A DNA stretch of 64,000 nt from Bacillus sp. B-jedd (GTDB lineage Bacteria > Bacillota > Bacilli > Bacillales > Cytobacillaceae), in the NCBI RefSeq assembly GCF_000821085.1, contig NZ_CCXR01000001.1, forward strand, positions 4,051,001 to 4,115,000, read 5' to 3'. Shown here piece after piece: positions 58,006 through 64,000 of the stretch (positions within the stretch are counted from its first letter, which is position 1; each line of letters starts with the position of its first letter). Both the position numbers and the translations under genes were made by a program. Below the pieces are notes generated by a model. It made no database searches. It was not told the DNA's origin and worked only from the letters and a program-made list of their open reading frames with translations.

Positions 58006-61000
58006 CTATGCCTTTTTCACATCCACATATACATCCTGCTGGGCCGGCCCGCCGACAATCAAATCGGCGAGATAGCCTTCGAAATAGCTGCCGTCCCTGT
58101 CTGCGAGCGCATTGACGGAAAATCCTTTCCCGCGCGCTGGCGCATAGCCTGTTTCTTCCTGCATCGGCTTGTTCGTCTCAAATGGCAGGTGGCTGTACTT
58201 TTCAGCAGGTTTTATCTTTTCACCGTCAATTTTAACAGTGTCCGAGCCATAGGCATAATGCCCGAAGCTGAAGTTCGCTCCGATGACCCCCGGTTTGATG
58301 CCCGGGGTGACAAGGGCGACTGTTTTCACTTTTGCGCTATTAGAGAAAAGGTAAATATCATCGCCTGTCTTGATGCCTTTTTTGCCGGCATCAGCTGGGT
58401 TGATCCATACATAGTTTTCAGCGCGGACTTCACGGAGCCAGGCATTGCCTTCTGTCCGGTGCGTTCCCATATTGCGGGATTTCCAGTTGATGAACTGGAA
58501 CGGCATGTCTGGTTTATAGATTTCCCCATTATACTGCCTGATTTCATCGACAATCGGCACGCCTTCAAAGAACTTGCCTGTATAAGCACTCTTGAAGCCG
58601 GCAACTTTTTCATCATAGAAATATACTTGATTCCCCCACTGGTATTTCAGGTGGTTCCCGATATATTCATCCCCTGGCTGCTCGAAACGGCCGCCGCGGT
58701 TCAGGACATAAACGACCTTCTTCCATTCTTCAGGCTTGACGGCATTTTTAAGAAGATTGATATCAAAGTATTTTCCAAGTGCCTTCTTTCGCGCTTTTTC
58801 AAAAATGGCCAATTCTTCCGTGCTCGCGTCATTCACAGGCTTCTTTCCATCAAATGCAATATTGGCAATCCGCTTCAGATAGTAATCTTCCGGGGTATGG
58901 AGTCCGGTTCCGTCCGCAAAGGCATTATCCCCCACTCCTGGCAGCCCCATTCCTTTCAGCAAATCAATATAAACCTGTTCAGTCGGACGGGCATTAGGGA
59001 CAATTCTTGTTACCGGCTGGACGACCCCGGCAAATTTATACTTAATGATCGGGAAGATGTCTTCCGCATTCCAGCTTTCAAGATAAGACAAATCCGGCAA
59101 AATGAAATCCGCGTACTTCGTTGATTCGCCGATCACAATATCAGAGGAAACAACAAGCTCGACTACCTTCGGATCTTTTAATAGTTCCTTCTGCATTTCA
59201 GAACGCGGACCCGCCATGATTGGAGATGTCCGGTTGATGAGCAATGCCTTGATTTTGTAAGGATAGCCTTCAGCCGAACTTGGCAGCACATCATTAATGA
59301 GTTTATTCCCGATCGGGTACCACGGGCGTTTCGCAGGATATCCGTCCTTTTTGAAAAGAGAGGTCTTTTCATAAGGAACCTTATGCCTTGTCACTGGAAT
59401 GCCCCACGATTTATTCGCTTTCGGAACAGAGGCAAGGTCATATCTTCCTTCAACAGCCTTGAATTTCGCGCTGAGGGAAGTGTCGCCGCCCTTCCAGTCG
59501 TGGTTTCCGATCAGATGGTTCAGCATATTGATGGCCCGAACACTGTAATAGCCGTTCGTATGCATGGCCGGACCGCGGTAGGAATGGATGGCGGCCTTTT
59601 TGCCATGGGAAGTGAACTCCCGGGCGAGCTGGACAATCTGCTCTTCAGGCACATCACAGATCTCCGCATATTCACTCATCGATTTTTCAAAAGCTTTTTC
59701 CTTAAACAGGGTGAAAACTGATTTCACTTTCAGTCCATTAATGATTGTATCGACTTCTAGATCACCGATTTTAGCGGCTGTGTGCGGAACAGGCTTGCCG
59801 TTTTCGAGGACGATGTATTCTTCCCCGCCAAGCCCGAGATCCGCCGCCCGCAGGAACGGGCGTTTTTTATCGCCTACATTTACAAGATAGGAAGCATCAC
59901 TCCAGGTAGCCTCGCCATAAATATTGGCTGTTTCCTTATTCGGATTCCTTAGGTACATTTCATCATAGCGCCGGTTTTCAATGATCCAGCGGCACATGCC
60001 CATGGCGAGCGCCCCGTCGCCGCCCGGTTTCACCGGGATCCACTGATGGGCTTTTTCAGCAGTTTTGCTAAAACGGGGATCGATGACGACCATCTTCATG
60101 CCGCGCTGAATCGCATTCGTTATTTGCGGTGCGAACGTGGTAGGCCCCCTGTTCGCTGTCATCGGGTTCGTTCCCCAGACAAGGACATATTCCGCATTTT
60201 CATAATCCGGGATCATCCGCTTCTTCGGCTTTTCCGCATCGAAGGAGCGCGCATTCCCCATGACACTTGTTATTCCGCAATAGCCGCCGTGGTCATAGAA
60301 ATTCGCGGTTCCGATGCTTCCGTTTGTCAGCCGTTCAATAAATTCCCGGCGATGGCCGGCCATGACAGCAATTTGGTTCGATTTTGGCCCAAGATCGGGA
60401 TGGTTTGGATCAATGAGAACGTCTTTGTATTTTTGTTCAAATGCAGCTTTGTCCATTTCCCCATTCTGGACCTTCTCCCAATCTCCCATTACCTGCTCTT
60501 CGGGTGCATACGCCCAAATGCCCTTTAAGCCTGGGGTGCCGATAGCAGCGCTTCCTTCAAGGATTTCCTTATATGCCGCTTCCCAGCTAATTGTTTTCCA
60601 GACGCCGCTTCCCCGTTCTCCGACTCTGCGAAGCGGTTTTTGGACGCGGAAAGCATCGTAACCTGTCTGAATTCCCGCCTGCCCCTTCAGGCAAGTGCGC
60701 GCGCCGCGGAAGCCGCGTCCCATTTTCGCTACTTCCCCAGTGCCTTTAATAGCCTGTTCAAGCGGAGTATCGTAATTGATATGGCCATACGGGACCATAT
60801 TCAAAGGGCTGTATTGGTTTCCCGCGATTTTCCTGACTATTGAAGAATAAGGCCCTGATGGGTTGCCCGGCATGATAAATGTTTTAATGGTGCAGCTGGC
60901 ATTGCATTGCTGGCATGAGGTAAAAATAATATCTTCAGCGCTGTAATCCTGGTATTCGGTGCCGATGCCATGCGGAGTGTCAACCCACACACCGCCCAGC

Positions 61001-61101
61001 ACCTGCTTGATAGGCCCGATGAATGCCGGGCCGACAACCGCTACTGCCCCGAATGTACCGAGCGCTTTTAAAAATCCTCTCCGATTCATATCCTTACTCA
61101 T
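58006..61101 (-). CDS. Tat-exported molybdopterin reductase, catalytic subunit (tetrathionate/selenate/arsenate reductase-like)
   Basis: 1031 residues. Twin-arginine signal NRRGFLKALGTFGAVAVVGPAF. The [4Fe-4S] site is C63-x2-C66-x3-C70 with C137 as fourth ligand. A probable Mo-ligand cysteine C275 is in DHGGYCGITS. Mo-bis-MGD contact blocks include VWGTNPMTANRGPTTFAPQ, VVIDPRFSKTAEKA and the C-terminal INPADAGKKGIKTGDDIYLFS. Length and B-C-A order match TtrA and the Bacillus selenate reductase SrdA better than the ~800-residue formate or nitrate enzymes. The substrate cannot be fixed. Start may be ATG 61101 or 61089. Confidence 0.85.
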   Translation of the reverse strand: MSKDMNRRGFLKALGTFGAVAVVGPAFIGPIKQVLGGVWVDTPHGIGTEYQDYSAEDIIFTSCQQCNASCTIKTFIMPGNPSGPYSSIVRKIAGNQYSPLNMVPYGHINYDTPLEQAIKGTGEVAKMGRGFRGARTCLKGQAGIQTGYDAFRVQKPLRRVGERGSGVWKTISWEAAYKEILEGSAAIGTPGLKGIWAYAPEEQVMGDWEKVQNGEMDKAAFEQKYKDVLIDPNHPDLGPKSNQIAVMAGHRREFIERLTNGSIGTANFYDHGGYCGITSVMGNARSFDAEKPKKRMIPDYENAEYVLVWGTNPMTANRGPTTFAPQITNAIQRGMKMVVIDPRFSKTAEKAHQWIPVKPGGDGALAMGMCRWIIENRRYDEMYLRNPNKETANIYGEATWSDASYLVNVGDKKRPFLRAADLGLGGEEYIVLENGKPVPHTAAKIGDLEVDTIINGLKVKSVFTLFKEKAFEKSMSEYAEICDVPEEQIVQLAREFTSHGKKAAIHSYRGPAMHTNGYYSVRAINMLNHLIGNHDWKGGDTSLSAKFKAVEGRYDLASVPKANKSWGIPVTRHKVPYEKTSLFKKDGYPAKRPWYPIGNKLINDVLPSSAEGYPYKIKALLINRTSPIMAGPRSEMQKELLKDPKVVELVVSSDIVIGESTKYADFILPDLSYLESWNAEDIFPIIKYKFAGVVQPVTRIVPNARPTEQVYIDLLKGMGLPGVGDNAFADGTGLHTPEDYYLKRIANIAFDGKKPVNDASTEELAIFEKARKKALGKYFDINLLKNAVKPEEWKKVVYVLNRGGRFEQPGDEYIGNHLKYQWGNQVYFYDEKVAGFKSAYTGKFFEGVPIVDEIRQYNGEIYKPDMPFQFINWKSRNMGTHRTEGNAWLREVRAENYVWINPADAGKKGIKTGDDIYLFSNSAKVKTVALVTPGIKPGVIGANFSFGHYAYGSDTVKIDGEKIKPAEKYSHLPFETNKPMQEETGYAPARGKGFSVNALADRDGSYFEGYLADLIVGGPAQQDVYVDVKKA

Positions 61102-62380
61102 TTGGAATCACGTCACTTTCACTGGATTCTTCTTCAATCGGGAAAAGTTTTTCCCCCATTGTGTAGATGATCAGGCACATCGCGATCAGCCCGAATGTTG
61201 TCAGCCATTCCGAAAGATTCGGATAGTAATTCCCTTCAGGAAGCCCGTTTAACTGCGGCACAATCAAGCTTGGCACGACCATATTGAACCTGACGCCGAC
61301 GACGCCGATAATCGTCATGATTGCAGCAGCAAGGATCCAATTCACTGAGGTGCGTGTTTTTTTAATCAGCAGAACGATAAGCGGGAAAAACATCGCGAGC
61401 CCCATCTGGAACAGCCAGAAGCTCCACCACCATGGGCCTCCTGTCATCAGGCCGATCGTAGCCAGTTCCTCATGCTGAAGGCCATAGACACCGATCAAAA
61501 ATTCATACCATTCCATCGCAAGTTCTATCGCCAGGAATAAAGCAAGCATCCCGCCGAGCGAGCGCACCATTGGGATATCGACCGGCTTCTTTTGCACCTT
61601 GCTTTTAATGACATAAATGGCGATGGCCAGTGCCGTTCCCGAGACTAGCGCGGAAAGAATGAAAATCATTGGAAACAGCCCCGAATTGAGGAACGGTCTT
61701 GCTTTCAATACCGCGAAAATCGAGCCGGTTCCGCCATGGACCCCGAAAATCGCCAGCGGGATTCCAATGATGCCAAGGATTTTCAAAAGCTTTCGGTCAC
61801 GCTTCAAATCTTCTTCAGACCAATCTTTCTTTTTAAAAACCAGCAGGCTGTAGAGCTTTCCCTTCCACCCGGCACCATCAGAAAGTCTGACAAGATCCTT
61901 TCGCATCGATAGATACAGCTCTGTTACGAGAAGCAGGATATAGACAATGTAAAAATGGATTTCCCATGACATCGTACTCGTTACATTCCAATAAATAACC
62001 GAATTGAGAATATGGTCCGGACGTCCAATATCAAGGAAAATGAAGGTCATCGCCGTAATCATGCTGACAATGGCTGAGAGCAATGCCGACCGGCCGATTT
62101 TTTCATATTGGTGCATACCGAAACCATAAACGAGGGTTGATAGCAAAAATGACCCCGCGCTCATCCCGATAAAATAAATATAAAACGCTACCCAGCCGCC
62201 CCAAGGAACGGTATTCGATAAATAGGTCGAGGTCATCCCTTCGAGCAAGTAGCCTTTAATGATTGAATAAATCCCGATTGCAAAGACAGCCATAAGTCCG
62301 GTCCACCAGACTTTTTCGAGAGTGCCCATTTTGCCTTTCCTGGGCTGTTGAAGCTTTGTATGTGAAAGATTGAGCTCCAT
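61094..62380 (-). CDS. NrfD/PsrC-type membrane anchor subunit
   Basis: 428 residues with about nine or ten membrane helices. WGGWVAFYIYFIGMSAGSFLLSTLVYGFGM and LDIGRPDHI are NrfD-family signatures (quinol site near the first). It anchors the Fe-S and Mo subunits on the outer face and oxidises menaquinol. There is no heme motif. It overlaps the catalytic subunit start by 8 bp. Order B (Fe-S), C (anchor), A (catalytic) equals ttrBCA and srdBCA. Confidence 0.88.
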   Translation of the reverse strand: MELNLSHTKLQQPRKGKMGTLEKVWWTGLMAVFAIGIYSIIKGYLLEGMTSTYLSNTVPWGGWVAFYIYFIGMSAGSFLLSTLVYGFGMHQYEKIGRSALLSAIVSMITAMTFIFLDIGRPDHILNSVIYWNVTSTMSWEIHFYIVYILLLVTELYLSMRKDLVRLSDGAGWKGKLYSLLVFKKKDWSEEDLKRDRKLLKILGIIGIPLAIFGVHGGTGSIFAVLKARPFLNSGLFPMIFILSALVSGTALAIAIYVIKSKVQKKPVDIPMVRSLGGMLALFLAIELAMEWYEFLIGVYGLQHEELATIGLMTGGPWWWSFWLFQMGLAMFFPLIVLLIKKTRTSVNWILAAAIMTIIGVVGVRFNMVVPSLIVPQLNGLPEGNYYPNLSEWLTTFGLIAMCLIIYTMGEKLFPIEEESSESDVIPNE

Positions 62381-62482
62381 TTATTTCATCTCCCATTTCT
62401 AGAAACTTTTTATTCTCATTTTGTGTTGCTGGCCCACTATGAAGCCGTTTATTTTTTGTTAACTTCTCAGGACCCCTGGGGT

Positions 62483-63379
62483 TTATTTCAAATAAACGAC
62501 CCGCGGCTGTGTCCCAAGCTCTTCTTTGAGGCGGAAGGCGCGCGGACTTGCTGCAAGCTTCGAAACGGTGCTGTTCGGATCATTGAAATCCCCGAAGTAA
62601 CGGGCATCACCGATACACGTTTCCACACATGCCGGTTCTTCGCCCCGCTCCAGCCGATGGAAACAGAAGCTGCACTTACGGACGGTCCCTTCCGGAATTT
62701 TCTTCTTACCCCTGCTGCCGCGGTCCATTCCGTATTCGGGGCTTGTCACATCATCAAAGCCAACCATTTCCTGTTCATAGCTATTGCCGAAATCGTACGA
62801 CCGCGCGCCGTACGGGCAGGCTACCATGCAATAGCGGCAGCCGATGCAGCGGTCATTGTCAATGGCGACAATGCCGTTTTCCATTTTAAATGTCGCCCTC
62901 GTCGGGCATACTTGCGCGCATGCCGGCTTGTCGCATTGCATGCATGGCCGCGGAAGGTTTACGACAGCGAGATTAGGATAGTCGCCAATCAGTTCTTCAA
63001 GGACGACATTGTAGGACATACCCGGGGGCGTCCTGTTTTCTGCCTTGCAAGAAACGGTACATGTATCGCAGCCCACACATTTCTGCAGGTCGATGACCAT
63101 CCCCCATTTCGGCCCTGTATACTTTTTGTCTTTCGGTGCCGAAGGGGCTGCCGAAAAATGGTTTCCGAATTCGCCGATCAGGGATGCGGAATAGATTTTA
63201 TGGAACTCGTCGATTTTCAAGGATCCATTCAAGACTTTTCTTGCATCCCTCGCCATATTCACGCCAAGCTTCGTGTCGTACGGTGACTTATCAAGTTCCT
63301 TTACGGCATCAGGCAAAATTTTATCAACCATTTTGGTGAAATCTTTCACATCAGGGGTGAATTTTGATAACAATCCCAT
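62483..63379 (-). CDS. Four-cluster [4Fe-4S] electron-transfer subunit
   Basis: 298 residues. Sixteen cysteines form four ferredoxin-like sites: C101/104/107/111, C146/149/154/158, C178/181/184/188 and C236/239/251/255. This is the DmsB/TtrB/PsrB type. The N-terminal ~90 residues form an extra helical segment (KFTPDVKDFTKMVDKILPDAVKELD), with no Tat signal of its own, so export by hitch-hiking with the catalytic subunit is likely. AAAGGATG precedes the ATG, 6 bp after the tatA stop. Confidence 0.9.
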   Translation of the reverse strand: MGLLSKFTPDVKDFTKMVDKILPDAVKELDKSPYDTKLGVNMARDARKVLNGSLKIDEFHKIYSASLIGEFGNHFSAAPSAPKDKKYTGPKWGMVIDLQKCVGCDTCTVSCKAENRTPPGMSYNVVLEELIGDYPNLAVVNLPRPCMQCDKPACAQVCPTRATFKMENGIVAIDNDRCIGCRYCMVACPYGARSYDFGNSYEQEMVGFDDVTSPEYGMDRGSRGKKKIPEGTVRKCSFCFHRLERGEEPACVETCIGDARYFGDFNDPNSTVSKLAASPRAFRLKEELGTQPRVVYLK

Positions 63380-63385
63380 AATTGA

Positions 63386-63595
63386 TCATCCTTTCGTTTC
63401 GTTTTTATCCAAAGCTGCAGCTGCTTCTTTTATGTCCTCTTCAATATCCTCGGTAAGGGCGCGCGTTGATTTCTTGAACTCCCTCAAAGTGTCACCGACC
63501 GCCCGGCCCAATTCCGGAAGTTTCTTCGGCCCGAAAACAATTAGTGCCAGGACAAGTATTAAAATCAATCCAGGGATTCCAATATTGGATAACAA
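63386..63595 (-). CDS. tatA: Sec-independent translocase TatA (TatAd-like)
   Basis: 69 residues from TTG 63595 ([42 protein letters not shown]), which aligns with the [12 protein letters not shown] start of B. subtilis TatAd and has AAGGA ten bases upstream; GTG 63604 is too near that site. It has one membrane helix, the [10 protein letters not shown] hinge, an amphipathic helix and an acidic tail. It forms the pore for folded Tat substrates. First gene of the operon, so the Mo-reductase appears to travel with its own TatA. No tatC is in the window. Confidence 0.92.
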   Translation of the reverse strand: MLSNIGIPGLILILVLALIVFGPKKLPELGRAVGDTLREFKKSTRALTEDIEEDIKEAAAALDKNETKG

Positions 63596-63636
63596 ATTGA
63601 CCACATCCTTTAAATTCTTTCTTCATTAAACATACA

Positions 63637-63653
63637 TGCAAGAAGTGTGCCAA
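63637..63653 (-). promoter_or_regulatory. Sigma-54 (-24/-12) promoter of the tatA-reductase operon
   Basis: Minus strand TTGGCACACTTCTTGCA: TGGCAC, 5 nt, TTGCA, a full match to the core sigma-54 consensus. It lies about 40 bp upstream of the tatA start. The neighbouring gene encodes a sigma-54 activator. Confidence 0.9.
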
Positions 63654-63656
63654 AAT

Positions 63657-63702
63657 GAAAAAGAGCAAGGCTCGGGGGTTTATTCCCTCGCCTTGCTCTT
63701 TT
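63657..63702 (-). terminator. Terminator of the sigma-54 activator gene
   Basis: Stem AGAGCAAGGC/GCCTTGCTCT with minus-strand TTTTTCATTTT. It separates the activator gene from the operon promoter. Confidence 0.85.
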
Positions 63703-63706
63703 ATCA

Positions 63707-63752
63707 TGACATTTTGTCAAAGCATGACATTTTGGCACATGACAAAATGGCA
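63707..63752. promoter_or_regulatory. Three palindromic upstream activator sites
   Basis: TGACATTTTGTCA (63707-63719, perfect dyad), TGACATTTTGGCA (63725-63737) and TGACAAAATGGCA (63740-63752) share the form TGACA-N3-TGNCA. They lie 55-115 bp upstream of the -24/-12 element, the usual place for binding of a sigma-54 enhancer protein. Confidence 0.75.
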
Positions 63753-63754
63753 CG

Positions 63755-64000
63755 CTATTCATGTAACGCATATTGTTCTATTTTCCTGTACAAGTTTCTG
63801 ACGCTTATGCCCAATGCTTCAGCAGCCTTCATTTTATTCCAATTCATCAACGCCAGAGTTTTGCCGATATGCTCCTTCTCCATCTCTTCCAATGTCGCAA
63901 TTTTACCATCCACTAGGCCCGGCCGGCCGTCGGACCGCGTTGGCAGCATTAGGTCTTTCTCCTCGATAACCGGGCCTCTTGACAAAATAAGGCCTCTTTC
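63755..64000 (-). CDS. Sigma-54-dependent activator, C-terminal part (5' end outside window)
   Basis: About 81 residues visible: ERGLILSRGPVIEEKDLMLP is the end of the AAA+ central domain of NtrC-type activators. The Fis-type helix-turn-helix follows: LEEMEKEHIGKTLALMNWNKMKAAEALGISVRNLYRKIEQYALHE. The frame is open to base 64000, so the sensor and most of the AAA+ domain lie outside. Its stop codon is 3 bp from the palindromes at 63707-63752, and it very probably activates the operon downstream. Confidence 0.9.
   Translation of the reverse strand, partial: ERGLILSRGPVIEEKDLMLPTRSDGRPGLVDGKIATLEEMEKEHIGKTLALMNWNKMKAAEALGISVRNLYRKIEQYALHE

Noticed and set aside
57883..59124. 413-residue plus-strand open frame
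   Set aside because: It lies antisense across the TorD-like and molybdenum reductase genes, both of which have strong family motifs. The long frame is a by-product of GC-rich codon usage.

Overview
The window looks like chromosomal core of an endospore-forming Bacillaceae (a Bacillus/Mesobacillus-like Firmicute of roughly 50% GC). Three things suggest this. Gene order is nearly collinear with the Bacillus subtilis ywlG-ung region: ywlG-rpiB-ywlE-mntP-ywlC-ywlB-spoIIR, prmC-prfA, tdk-rpmE-rho-glpX-murA-fsa-fba-spo0F-ywjG-pyrG-rpoE, fadF-cls-uvsE, argS-ywiB-speB-speE-pbpG-ywhD-ywhC-ywhB-ywgA-ywfO, rsfA-lipL, pta-hemQ-gerQ-ywdK-ywdI-ung. Sporulation genes are scattered through it (spoIIR, spo0F, rsfA, gerQ, sspH, probably pbpG). 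Ribosome-binding sites are strong, and GTG/TTG starts are common. The species cannot be fixed from the window. Most genes are on the minus strand.

Layout. 1-9.3 kb: pentose isomerase, arginine phosphatase, Mn efflux, tRNA t6A synthesis, a cluster of DnaA boxes, stress proteins, SpoIIR and the release factor RF1 with its methylase. 9.5-22.8 kb: a CDF transporter, then tdk, L31, Rho, a gluconeogenic/cell-wall block (glpX, murA, fsa, fba), spo0F divergent from ywjG, pyrG and rpoE. 23-34.6 kb: a fatty-acid/branched-acyl-CoA catabolic cluster (FadF electron-transfer reductase, thiolase, 3-hydroxyacyl-CoA dehydrogenase, two acyl-CoA dehydrogenases, a TetR repressor, the fused isobutyryl-CoA mutase IcmF). 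It has a visible TetR-type operator at two promoters and a cre-like site. 34.8-57.3 kb: cardiolipin synthase, UV endonuclease, argS, polyamine synthesis, a class A PBP, several conserved Bacillus proteins, lipoyl transfer, a ZIP transporter, pta, coproheme decarboxylase, a germination coat protein, ung and a general stress protein. 57.4-64 kb: an anaerobic-respiration module (TorD-type chaperone, Tat-exported 1031-residue molybdenum reductase, NrfD-type anchor, four-cluster Fe-S subunit, TatAd-like translocase). It lies behind a textbook sigma-54 promoter with palindromic upstream sites and next to the C-terminal end of a sigma-54 activator.

The most unusual content is between genes. Four intergenic arrays (5.7, 19.1, 27.0 and 37.1 kb) have different sequences. 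All are built of inverted-repeat units repeating every 52 bp, which is about five helical turns, and the phase is kept almost without error for up to 14 units. A 10-bp palindrome TTTTGCAAAA occurs 15 times in the window, inside genes in all three reading phases as well as between genes. Three full copies and one 42-bp deletion derivative of a ~214-237 bp interspersed repeat with GTTGATT/AATCAAC ends are also present. No insertion sequence, prophage, CRISPR array, tRNA or rRNA gene was seen.
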